From an uncultured Prevotellaceae bacterium (lineage in GTDB: Bacteria > Bacteroidota > Bacteroidia > Bacteroidales > Bacteroidaceae), in assembly GCA_900313705.1 (NCBI GenBank), contig OMSJ01000005.1, positions 1 through 36,697 on the forward strand: a stretch of DNA of 36,697 bases. The letters run 5' to 3'. The position numbers and the translations under genes are program-made. The notes under the pieces are model-generated. The model searched no databases. It was not told the DNA's origin and saw only the letters and a program-made list of their open reading frames with translations. Numbering within the stretch: the stretch's first letter is position 1; every line of letters begins with the position of its first letter. Below are positions 1 to 8,137 of this stretch, in pieces.

Positions 1-112
1 ACTTTAGTTAGGGGTAACCAAAGGTAGTGATTTTATCTTAGCTATCTTTCTTATGGCTCATTTATTTGTTGATTACCTATGCATTTGTCGGATGAACCAT
101 AAATAAGGTATT

Positions 113-2503
113 ATGAATCATAGATTGTTATCAGTAGCTCTTTTTAGTGTATTAAGTGCAGCCGTAGCACTGCCCGTGCGTTCGCAGTGCATTCCTCGTG
201 ACGAGAAGGTCGAGACGCAAGTGGAGACTCTGCTCTCCAAGATGACGCTTCGCGACAAGGTAGGTCAGATGTGCGAGCTGGCTATCGATAAGGTACTTTC
301 CCCTGAGGCAGTGGATGAGGCTTTCGGGAAGTACCGCGTAGGCTCCATCCTGAACGTGCCTTTCGGCGTAGCGCAGACGCCAGAGAAGTGGGCTGACATC
401 ATCCGCAACCTCAACAAGGCTTCCATGGAGCAGTGCGGTGTGCCGCAGATATATGGTGTTGACCAGATACACGGTGCCAGCTATACCTGGGGCGCGACGT
501 TCTTCCCGCAGGAAGTGGGACAAGGCGCCAGCTTCAATGCCGCCATCCCGCGCCGCATCGGTGAGATAACGGCCTACGAGAGCCGTGCCTGCCTCATCCC
601 CTGGGTCTATTCGCCGGTCATGGACGTAGCGCGTTCTCCGCTCTGGCCCCGCGTGTGGGAGAGCTTCGGCGAAGACGTGCTGCTGAACGGCATCATGGCT
701 TCCGAACTGACACGCGGTCTTCAGGGCAACGACCCCAACCACGTGGGGATGCAGAATGTGGCGGCTTGCTTGAAGCACTACATGGCCTATGGCGCTGCCG
801 TCAGCGGCAAGGACCGCACACCATCCAGCGTGACCTATCGCGATATGATGGAGAAGTACTTCCAGCCCTTCCGCATGTGCTGCGAGGCTGGTGCGCTGAG
901 CCTGATGGTCAACTCTGCCAACAACAACGGCGTGCCCTTCCATGCCAACCGCCGCCTGCTGACCGAGTGGCTCAAGGAAGGGCTTGACTGGGACGGCATG
1001 ATCGTGACGGACTGGGCCGACATCGACAACATCTGGCGCCGCGACCATGTGGCTGCCAACAAGAAGGATGCCATTGCCCTCGCCATCAATGCAGGCATCG
1101 ACATGACGATGGATCCCTATTCCACCGACTTCTGCGACCTGCTCGTGGAGCTGGTGAACGAGGGCCGGGTGCCCATGTCGCGCATCGACGATGCCGTGCG
1201 TCGCATCCTGCGCCTCAAGATTCGCGTCGGCCTGATGGATAAGGAAACATGGGACATGCCTTTTAGGTCTATGTCTAAAGCAAAGAAGAACAAGAAGTCT
1301 CCCTTTAAGGGAGATTTAGAGGGTCTTTACCCCGACTTCGGCAGCGACGAGTTTGCCCTTGAAGCAACGAAAATGGCCGAGGAGTGCATGGTGCTCCTGA
1401 AGAACGAACAACAGATTCTGCCTTTGAAGCCAGGCACGAAGCTCTTTGTCTGCGGCCCCAATGCCAACAGCTTCCGCACCATGAACGGCGGCTGGAGCTA
1501 CACTTGGCAAGGCGACAGAACCGACGCCATAGCCAGGGAAATAGGCAAGTACCGCACTTTCCTCGGCGCTCTGGAACAGAAGTTCGGCAAGGAGAACGTC
1601 GCCTATAGCGAGATGGTTCGCTATGATGGGCGGAACTTCAACCTCGACCACAAGGCGGAGGACAGCAGCGTCAAGGAGAAAGCGGCAGCAGCCGACGTCA
1701 TCCTGGCCTTTGTCGGCGAGAACTCTTATACCGAGACCCCAGGCAACATCGACGACCTCAACCTCTCCCGTAACCAGCAGGAGATGGTCAAGTCCTTGGC
1801 TCAGTACGGCAAACCCATCGTGCTGGTGCTCAACGAGGGCCGTCCCCGCATCGTCAACGAGATAGAGCCTCTGGCAAAGGCAGTTGTCCATACCTTCCTG
1901 CCCGGCAACTACGGCGGCGATGCCCTGGCTAACCTGCTCTCCGGCGAAGCCAACTTCTCCGGACGTATGCCCTACACCTATCCCAAGTACCACGGCTCGT
2001 TCATCACCTACGACTGCAAGCCCTGCGAGTACGTCGAGACGATGCAGGGAGCCTACAACTACGATGCCAACACCACCGTGCAATGGACCTTCGGCTCCGG
2101 CATCTCCTATTCCGAAGTGAAGTACAGCAATCTGCGAGTCGAGACGCCCGCAGCCACGGGCAAGGCCTCGCCCAGCAAAGGCTTCTCGCCCAAGTCGGCT
2201 GCCGGCACGACATTCGATGGCGACATCCGTTTCACGGTCGATGTAGCGAACCAGTCCGACCGCAAGGTCAAGGAACCGGTCCTGCTCTTCGTCTCCGACC
2301 TCGTTGCTTCGCTTACCCCCGACATCAAGCGCCTGCGTGCCTTTACCAAGGTGGAACTTGCGCCCCACGAGACCAAGACCGTCACGCTCACTGTCCGTCC
2401 CTCCGACCTTGCCTACGTAGGCGAGGACTTGCAGTGGGTGCTCGAGCCCGGTGAGTTCCGTGCTACCATAGGAAATCAGCGGACGGTATTCGCCATCAAA
2501 TAG
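113..2503 (+). CDS. Glycoside hydrolase family 3, secreted beta-glucosidase/xylosidase-like
   Basis: A 796-residue exo-acting glycosidase of family GH3 (BglX-like layout) that should remove terminal beta-linked sugars in the periplasm or at the cell surface. Residues 1-24 form a signal peptide ending near VRSQ. The (beta/alpha)8 domain (about 30-390) contains KHYMAYG and the nucleophile motif VTDW with Asp300. The alpha/beta sandwich domain (about 415-620) begins around ECMVLLKN, and a fibronectin-III-like domain (about 695-795) closes the protein. Length is normal for the three-domain form. The linker between the first two domains carries an unusual Lys-rich insert (about 385-404) that ends in a palindrome-encoded SPFKGDLEG. 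Substrate cannot be read from sequence; neighbouring glycan genes fit plant polysaccharide use. The first ATG follows a short AT-rich leader. Confidence 0.93.
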   Translation: MNHRLLSVALFSVLSAAVALPVRSQCIPRDEKVETQVETLLSKMTLRDKVGQMCELAIDKVLSPEAVDEAFGKYRVGSILNVPFGVAQTPEKWADIIRNLNKASMEQCGVPQIYGVDQIHGASYTWGATFFPQEVGQGASFNAAIPRRIGEITAYESRACLIPWVYSPVMDVARSPLWPRVWESFGEDVLLNGIMASELTRGLQGNDPNHVGMQNVAACLKHYMAYGAAVSGKDRTPSSVTYRDMMEKYFQPFRMCCEAGALSLMVNSANNNGVPFHANRRLLTEWLKEGLDWDGMIVTDWADIDNIWRRDHVAANKKDAIALAINAGIDMTMDPYSTDFCDLLVELVNEGRVPMSRIDDAVRRILRLKIRVGLMDKETWDMPFRSMSKAKKNKKSPFKGDLEGLYPDFGSDEFALEATKMAEECMVLLKNEQQILPLKPGTKLFVCGPNANSFRTMNGGWSYTWQGDRTDAIAREIGKYRTFLGALEQKFGKENVAYSEMVRYDGRNFNLDHKAEDSSVKEKAAAADVILAFVGENSYTETPGNIDDLNLSRNQQEMVKSLAQYGKPIVLVLNEGRPRIVNEIEPLAKAVVHTFLPGNYGGDALANLLSGEANFSGRMPYTYPKYHGSFITYDCKPCEYVETMQGAYNYDANTTVQWTFGSGISYSEVKYSNLRVETPAATGKASPSKGFSPKSAAGTTFDGDIRFTVDVANQSDRKVKEPVLLFVSDLVASLTPDIKRLRAFTKVELAPHETKTVTLTVRPSDLAYVGEDLQWVLEPGEFRATIGNQRTVFAIK
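1298..1325 (+). repeat. In-frame palindromic insert in the GH3 gene
   Basis: TCTCCCTT-T-AAGGGAGA (1298-1314) is a perfect 8-bp-arm palindrome followed by TTTAGAGGGTC. It is read in frame as SPFKGDLEG (residues 396-404) in the linker between GH3 domains 1 and 2. A related palindrome with the same tail occurs in the same reading frame in the GH106-like gene at 34630-34660 (SPLRGGLEG). Confidence 0.65.
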
Positions 2504-2554
2504 CGCAGCATCAGCCAGTGCCCCATAGGGGAATGGCAAACGCTGCGTGGAGTC

Positions 2555-2643
2555 TGTCGGCACGCTCCTCTTTATGAACTTCCAGGTGCAGTAGGAGAAA
2601 CTTCCTCCTGGCTGCATAAGAAAGTTCGAGGAGCGTGCCGACA
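2555..2643. repeat. Long imperfect hairpin with perfect 16-bp outer arms
   Basis: TGTCGGCACGCTCCTC (2555-2570) is repeated exactly inverted as GAGGAGCGTGCCGACA (2628-2643). The interior pairs further: GAACTT/AAGTTC (2576-2581/2622-2627), CCAGG/CCTGG, GCAG/CTGC and GGAG/CTCC are alternative or nested pairings. It lies about 50 bp after the GH3 stop. It could be a strong transcription terminator or a small MITE-like element. No T-run follows it on + and I see no target-site duplication. Confidence 0.7.
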
Positions 2644-2646
2644 AAT

Positions 2647-2730
2647 TATTTTCAAGCCTTGAAAATATATAATCAAGGCTTGAAAATATATAACCAAAGC
2701 TTGAAAATATATTTTCAAGGCTTGAAAATA
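2647..2730. repeat. Tandem array of four contiguous 21-bp palindromes
   Basis: There are four abutting 21-bp units with no spacer (2647-2667, 2668-2688, 2689-2709, 2710-2730). Units 1 and 4 are perfect palindromes, TATTTTCAAG-N-CTTGAAAATA, with a 1-base centre. The right arm CTTGAAAATA is identical in all four units. The left arm varies in units 2 and 3 (TATAATCAAG, TATAACCAAA) without matching changes on the right. Confidence 0.85.
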
Positions 2731-2744
2731 ATTTTGTAGCACGC

Positions 2745-2783
2745 CAAGAGAGATTTTATTGTCTGTCAAGAGAGATTTTGTTG
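2745..2783. repeat. 17-bp direct repeat, two copies 22 bp apart
   Basis: CAAGAGAGATTTTATTG (2745-2761) recurs as CAAGAGAGATTTTGTTG (2767-2783), with one mismatch and an offset of 22 bp. It lies between the palindrome array and the promoter of the downstream gene, so it may be a regulatory site or part of the same repeat block. Confidence 0.6.
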
Positions 2784-2815
2784 CTCGGGGCAAACGAAAA
2801 AAAACTACGTTTTGT

Positions 2816-2846
2816 TTTGTTTTTACCTGTAGAAATCGTATTTTTG
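2816..2846 (+). promoter_or_regulatory. Bacteroidetes-type promoter for the 1467-residue protein gene
   Basis: TTTG (2816-2819) and TATTTTTG (2839-2846) fit -33 TTTG and -7 TAnnTTTG, separated by 19 bp. Initiation would be near 2852, giving a leader of about 60 nt before the ATG at 2916. The rest of the spacer (2504-2915) holds the hairpin, the 21-bp array and the direct repeat listed separately. Confidence 0.6.
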
Positions 2847-2915
2847 CGGTGTGTAAGGATAGAAATAATGGAAGAGAGGAATCAACCATATACCATAAAC
2901 CTAAAATTTATTACT

Positions 2916-5900
2916 ATGAAAGAAAGACTACTTCCGATGCTCCTGCTTGCCCTGCTCGGCATGTTTGGAGTGAGTGCGACGGTTGCGGCCCAGACTCCCG
3001 AACCTGGCGAAACGATGGAGATTGGCACAGCCGAGGACCTCAATGCCTTTGTGCAGTTCGTCGAGGACGGAGCCGATGTGAATGGCTTGCTTACAGCCGA
3101 CATCGACCTCAGCACAAGCGACTACCCCAACCTGATGATTGGTACGGAGAGCAGCCCCTTCAAAGGTAAGTTCGACGGACAGGGACACACCATCACCTAC
3201 CACTACGCCAACGTCACCGAGAAGTGGCGTGGCCTCTTCGCCTGCATCGATGGTGCCACCATCTGCAACCTCCGCGTAGAGGGCAGCGCCGTTTCGACGA
3301 ACATCCACTACGGTGCCCTCATCGGCAAGGCCGAAGGCACGGTGCTCGTAGAGAACGTGGTGACGAATGTTGACATCACGGGTCAGCGAAGCGGCGTGAC
3401 CGGCGATGCCGGCATGTTGGGCGCAAACTATGCCAACATCACCTTCAACAACTGTGCCACACTCGGCAAGCTGGGCTATCCCGGCAGCTCGATGTACAGC
3501 AGCTACTCGGGTTGGTCAAACGGCAATTCCTCCACGACGCTGAACAACTGCTACTCTGCCTGCGAGTTCACGGAAGGCACCGTCATCGACGGCAACTGCT
3601 TCACCCTCACGCATGGCAGCGGTACGAACACCATCAACAACTGCTACTACGTCAACGTCTTCAATAAGGTGCAGGGCAATCCGATAACCGAGGAGCAGAT
3701 TGCGGGTGGCTCGCTCTGCTACAAGCTCAACCAGGGACCGACCTCCGCAGAGGAAGCCAATGGCGACCAGGCAAGCATCGTCTGGACACAGACCATCGGC
3801 AAAGATCCCTTCCCCATGCCAGACCCTAACGGGCAGCGCGTCTATGCATCGGGCGTCGTACGCTGCGACGGGGCTGAGCTGGAGGACAGTCCCCTCACCT
3901 ATACCAACACCGAAAGCTATCCCACGAAGCCTGACCACCAGTACGGCACCGACGGCATCTGCATAGTCTGCGGCATGACCAATCCTAACGCAGTGAAGCA
4001 GGATGCGGACGGCTTCTACCTCATCGGCAACGAAGAACAGATGTACTGGCTCTACCTGAAAGCACAGGAGAGTACGGACGAGCTGAAGGTGCTGCTGACC
4101 GACGACATTGACCTGAACCAAGGCATCGACCCCAGCCTGATGATAGGCACGGAGAGCAGACCGTTCCACGGCATCTTCGATGGCGGCGGACACACCATCC
4201 GCTACGACTATGACGAAGTCACGGAAAAGTGGCGCGGCCTCTTTGCCTTCGTCAAGGATGCTACCATACGCAACCTCCGCGTAGAGGGCTCTGCCTATGT
4301 GACCAACATCCACTACGGTGCCCTCATCGGCAGGGCAGACGGCACGATACTCGTAGAGAACGTGGTGACCAATGTCAACATCATCGGCGTCTCCTCCACC
4401 GGCGTACAGGGCGATGCAGGCATGGTCGGCGCCAACTATGCTGACATGACCTTCAACAACTGCGCCACCCTCGGCGAGATGGGTAGCGATGGCTCTTCGA
4501 TGTACAGTCCCTTCTCCGGATGGTCCAACGGCAGCAGCTCTACGACGCTGAACAACTGCTTCTCTACCTGCAAGCTGACCGAAGGCACAGGCACCGGCAA
4601 CTGCTTCACCCTGACGCACCAGAGCGGCACCGTCAGCATCAACAACAGCTACTACCTCTACGTCTTAGGCAAAGTGCTTGTGGGAGAAAAGATTCATCAA
4701 AGCCAGATTACCGAAGAGCAACTGGAGAGCGGCGAGCTCTGCTACTTGCTCAATCAGTATATGGACACGCCTGCCTGGTATCAGACCTTGGGCGAAGACG
4801 ACATGCCAGTCCCCGACAGCAGTCACCTCAGAGTCTATGGTGCAGGCAAGACCTACATGAACATCACCGACGAGTCAAGCTTCAATGAGTTCGTCTCACT
4901 CGTCATGGACGAAGAGAAAGAACGCTACGAAGATATCATAGCCCAGCAGAGCCTCGTGGACACCTACCTCCAGGCCCTCGCAGCCTTAGAGGACGCTCCC
5001 GACATCGACGCATTCATGGCAGGCTACAAGGAACTCGCCGGCCAGCGGCAAAGCATACAGAGTTGTGCCGATGCCTATGCCGCTTACCTCGCTAAGGTAG
5101 ATGAAATCAAGAAGTATCTGGAGGAGAATCCCGACTTGACGAACGAGAAGGCCGAGCTCCTGAGGTCCTACCTCACAGAGCTGAATGAGCCGACCGACGA
5201 ATATCCTCATGGCTCCGTGGCATATATCATCGAGACCCTTGAGCTCAGCGAAGAAGACATCATCGCAGAGACCACCTACATCGACGGCAAGCTCGTAGAG
5301 GCCATCACCTATACCACTTCTGTAGGAACAGACGTGACCATGCTCTTCGTCAATGCCGACCTCAAGGACCAGTTCAACGGATGGGAAGGCCAGCTTCCCA
5401 CGGGCTGGGGCACATCCGAAACGAGCTCCCTGTATGCAGCCGAATGCCTTGCTACGACAATGGACATGTATCAGACTGTCACAGGGTTGCAGAACGGCAT
5501 CTATGAGCTGCAGGTGAACGGCGCCTTCCGCCCGACACCCTACAACGACTTCTACAACACCAATTATGCTGCTACACTCTATGCCAACGGCATACACAAC
5601 TACTTCCAGACTAACATCGAAGACATGATTAGCGCAGAAGAAGCCATCGACGGCGTGAACTGCAACATCAACGGACCGGTTTCCGACTTCGCCATTGAGG
5701 ACGAGAACGGACAGGTCATTGGCTACACGATGCAGGGCATCGTCAGCTGCTGCAACGCTTTCCAGGCAGGACGCTATCCCAACAGCGTGCTCTGCAAGGT
5801 CACCGACGGCACCCTGACCATCGGCATTCGTCAGCCCGGCACGGGACTCACACGCGACTGGCTCGGCTTCGGCAATATCAAGGTCTTCTACTATGGGCAG

Positions 5901-7319
5901 CCCGACGAAGCCGCTGAAAGCCTCGACCGCGTGCTGGCTTCACAGTCGGCGCGTGCCAACACCATACTCAATACTTACGAATCCTCTTTCTCCGACGACT
6001 ACAAGGCTTATCCCAACTTCAGTCAGGCACTCAAGGACGAGCTTCAGCAGACACTCGATGCCGTAGCCTCTGCTACAGATGCGGAAGCCAAGTACCAGCT
6101 CGTCGAGAAGTTCTCAAGCCTCTTCCTCCAGATTTACGAGTGCAAGCAAGCCTATGTAACTCTCATGGACAAGGCCGAAGAGGTGAACAGCCTCCTGGAT
6201 GCCTTCTCAAGCATCCTTACCGATGAAGAGTTCATGCAGATGGAAGACCTCTATTCCCTGCTCATCAATGGCTACATCGACGGTACCTTGACGGCAGAGC
6301 AAGCTCTGGCCATCGACCCCAAGAGCGTCATCACCTTCTTCCCCGACGAAGAGGACGGCTACTATCTGCTTCGTACACCGAAGGACTTCTTCGTCTTCGC
6401 AAGCTTAGTCAATGGCGGCTCTGCGCAAATCAACGCCAAGCTCGTGGAGGACATCGACCTGCGCGAGAGCGATTACGCCGACGTTATGGTGGGCAACAGC
6501 GATGTACAGTTCTCTGGTACATTCGACGGACAGGGACATACCCTGAGCTACAGCTATGACCTGGACGAAGACTACTGCGGCCTCTTCCGCTATGTAGATG
6601 GTGCTACCATCTGCAACCTCACCGTCGAGGGCGATGCTGTCACCAGAGGCATCCACTTCGGAGCACTCATCGGCTATGGCAGCGGAACGATACTCGTCGA
6701 GAACGTCGTGACGAATGTCAACATCACAGGTGAGCGCGGCGGCGTGACAGGTAACGGCGGCATGATGGGACGACTGGAAGGTCCCGTCACCTTCAACAAC
6801 TGCGCTACCATCGGTTCGTTGGGTTACGAGGGAAGCTCCATGTACTGCGGCTTCGTGGCATACGCTGGCAACGGCACCTCTACCCTCAACAACTGCTTCA
6901 CGACCTGCGCCCTGACCGAAGGCACAGGCACGGACTACTGTTACACCTTCTGCCGCGGTACGGCAAAGTTCAACAACTGCTACTACCTCAATGCCATTGG
7001 CGAAGCTCAGGGCAAGCAGATGACGCTCGAGCAGTTCCAGAACGGTGAGGTTTGCTACAAGCTCAACCAAGGGTCGGACGACCCCGAAGTCATCAGCTGG
7101 TATCAGACCATCGGCGAAGATGCCGTGCCTGTCCTTGACCCAAGCCACATGATTGTCATCTTCGAGGACGGCAAGTACGGCAATGCTGACGGCATACAGA
7201 CCATAGCCGGCTCTCCCTTGAAGAGCGAAGGCATCTACAACCTTGCCGGACAGCAAGTGACGGGTAGCAAGTTGCCACGCGGCATCTACATCGTCAATGG
7301 CAAGAAGTACCTGAAATAA
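2916..7319 (+). CDS. Large secreted protein with three GLUG-like beta-repeat modules
   Basis: This 1467-residue exported protein has no catalytic motif I recognise. I start it at the ATG at 2916 because a clear signal peptide follows (MKERLLPMLLLALLGMFG...AAQ). An upstream in-frame ATG at 2778 lies ahead of the likely transcription start. Three homologous modules (about 33-320, 365-625, 1148-1420) share FDGQGHTI or FDGGGHTI, GLFA or GLFR, ATI.NL.VEG, YGALIG, ILVENVVTNV and FNNCAT, resembling GLUG repeats of surface proteins. Between modules 2 and 3 lie two helical stretches (about 660-800, 1000-1135) flanking a beta-rich, carbohydrate-binding-like domain (about 801-995). The tail IYNLAGQQV...GIYIVNGKKYLK is a common Bacteroidales C-terminus, perhaps for sorting. 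A role in adhesion or glycan binding is an inference. Confidence 0.85.
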   Translation: MKERLLPMLLLALLGMFGVSATVAAQTPEPGETMEIGTAEDLNAFVQFVEDGADVNGLLTADIDLSTSDYPNLMIGTESSPFKGKFDGQGHTITYHYANVTEKWRGLFACIDGATICNLRVEGSAVSTNIHYGALIGKAEGTVLVENVVTNVDITGQRSGVTGDAGMLGANYANITFNNCATLGKLGYPGSSMYSSYSGWSNGNSSTTLNNCYSACEFTEGTVIDGNCFTLTHGSGTNTINNCYYVNVFNKVQGNPITEEQIAGGSLCYKLNQGPTSAEEANGDQASIVWTQTIGKDPFPMPDPNGQRVYASGVVRCDGAELEDSPLTYTNTESYPTKPDHQYGTDGICIVCGMTNPNAVKQDADGFYLIGNEEQMYWLYLKAQESTDELKVLLTDDIDLNQGIDPSLMIGTESRPFHGIFDGGGHTIRYDYDEVTEKWRGLFAFVKDATIRNLRVEGSAYVTNIHYGALIGRADGTILVENVVTNVNIIGVSSTGVQGDAGMVGANYADMTFNNCATLGEMGSDGSSMYSPFSGWSNGSSSTTLNNCFSTCKLTEGTGTGNCFTLTHQSGTVSINNSYYLYVLGKVLVGEKIHQSQITEEQLESGELCYLLNQYMDTPAWYQTLGEDDMPVPDSSHLRVYGAGKTYMNITDESSFNEFVSLVMDEEKERYEDIIAQQSLVDTYLQALAALEDAPDIDAFMAGYKELAGQRQSIQSCADAYAAYLAKVDEIKKYLEENPDLTNEKAELLRSYLTELNEPTDEYPHGSVAYIIETLELSEEDIIAETTYIDGKLVEAITYTTSVGTDVTMLFVNADLKDQFNGWEGQLPTGWGTSETSSLYAAECLATTMDMYQTVTGLQNGIYELQVNGAFRPTPYNDFYNTNYAATLYANGIHNYFQTNIEDMISAEEAIDGVNCNINGPVSDFAIEDENGQVIGYTMQGIVSCCNAFQAGRYPNSVLCKVTDGTLTIGIRQPGTGLTRDWLGFGNIKVFYYGQPDEAAESLDRVLASQSARANTILNTYESSFSDDYKAYPNFSQALKDELQQTLDAVASATDAEAKYQLVEKFSSLFLQIYECKQAYVTLMDKAEEVNSLLDAFSSILTDEEFMQMEDLYSLLINGYIDGTLTAEQALAIDPKSVITFFPDEEDGYYLLRTPKDFFVFASLVNGGSAQINAKLVEDIDLRESDYADVMVGNSDVQFSGTFDGQGHTLSYSYDLDEDYCGLFRYVDGATICNLTVEGDAVTRGIHFGALIGYGSGTILVENVVTNVNITGERGGVTGNGGMMGRLEGPVTFNNCATIGSLGYEGSSMYCGFVAYAGNGTSTLNNCFTTCALTEGTGTDYCYTFCRGTAKFNNCYYLNAIGEAQGKQMTLEQFQNGEVCYKLNQGSDDPEVISWYQTIGEDAVPVLDPSHMIVIFEDGKYGNADGIQTIAGSPLKSEGIYNLAGQQVTGSKLPRGIYIVNGKKYLK

Positions 7320-7333
7320 GAAACGTAGAGAAG

Positions 7334-8128
7334 ATGAAGTATTCCATTATAACTGTTATCCTCTGTGCCATGGCCTCGGTTGCTATGGCACAGAGCTTTA
7401 CTGTCTATGAAAAGGGCGGGAGCCGAGGCTACAACGACGAGGACGTGGACAGCATCGTCTTCAGTCGCGACAACGTACAGGCTTCCAGCCAGGAGCCACG
7501 CCAGATAAAGGGACGCTGGTGCTCGCTGGGCACCTCCATATCGTGGCTCAACGACCAGACGGCTTCGTACCCCATCACGAAGGGATACCAGACACGCGTC
7601 ATGGAAAAGCTCGCTTTTGCGAACTTTACCAACAAGGGCGTCAATGGCGGGAACCTCTCCTCTGCTGTCTCAGCAGTTGTCTTTGCCGACTACTATACCA
7701 TAGAGCATGGCATCAACGACTGGGGACACTCCATTCCCGTGGGGACGATAGACGACTACATCAACAATACCAAGAACGGCACCTTTGCCGCTACCTACAG
7801 ACAAGTCATCGACCGTATCTTTACGCGCAACAAGAAGGCACGCGTCATCCTCTGCACACCCCGAAAGGCATACGGCTACGGCGATTACCTGCCTGCCCAT
7901 TGGTATGATGCAAAGAACGGCATCTACCTGCAGGAATACGTTGACGTCATTCGTCAGATAGCAGCCTACGAGTCGTTCCCCGTGGCCGACTTCTTTGCCG
8001 AATGCGGTGGGCAGCGACAACTCGACAACTGGAGCTACGACACGGCCTTGCACCCCAACGACGAAGGAATGCAAATCATGGCAAACGTCCTGATAAAGGC
8101 ATTCGAGAAGATATTAGCAGCAGAATAA
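7334..8128 (+). CDS. Secreted SGNH/GDSL-family hydrolase
   Basis: This is a 264-residue exported hydrolase, probably an esterase acting on acylated glycans. Residues 1-19 form a signal peptide ending AMAQ, followed by a short segment with VDSIVF as in many Bacteroidales surface proteins. SGNH blocks are visible: block I LGTSIS with candidate nucleophile Ser68 (Thr replaces the usual Asp of GDS), block II NGGNL, block III GIND, and block V DTALHPN with Asp236 and His240. It starts 14 bp after the preceding gene, so the two are probably co-transcribed, and pyrC follows after 9 bp. The substrate is not determinable here. The GTS variant of block I is compatible with activity because the Ser is retained, but that is an inference. 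Confidence 0.82.
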   Translation: MKYSIITVILCAMASVAMAQSFTVYEKGGSRGYNDEDVDSIVFSRDNVQASSQEPRQIKGRWCSLGTSISWLNDQTASYPITKGYQTRVMEKLAFANFTNKGVNGGNLSSAVSAVVFADYYTIEHGINDWGHSIPVGTIDDYINNTKNGTFAATYRQVIDRIFTRNKKARVILCTPRKAYGYGDYLPAHWYDAKNGIYLQEYVDVIRQIAAYESFPVADFFAECGGQRQLDNWSYDTALHPNDEGMQIMANVLIKAFEKILAAE

Positions 8129-8137
8129 GTACAGCAG

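Noticed and set aside
2555-2643. Insertion sequence ends
   Set aside because: The arms are only 57 bp apart with no transposase between, and no target duplication was seen.
2778-2915. N-terminal extension of the 1467-residue protein
   Set aside because: The extension overlaps the likely promoter (2816-2846) and hides the signal peptide, which begins cleanly at 2916.
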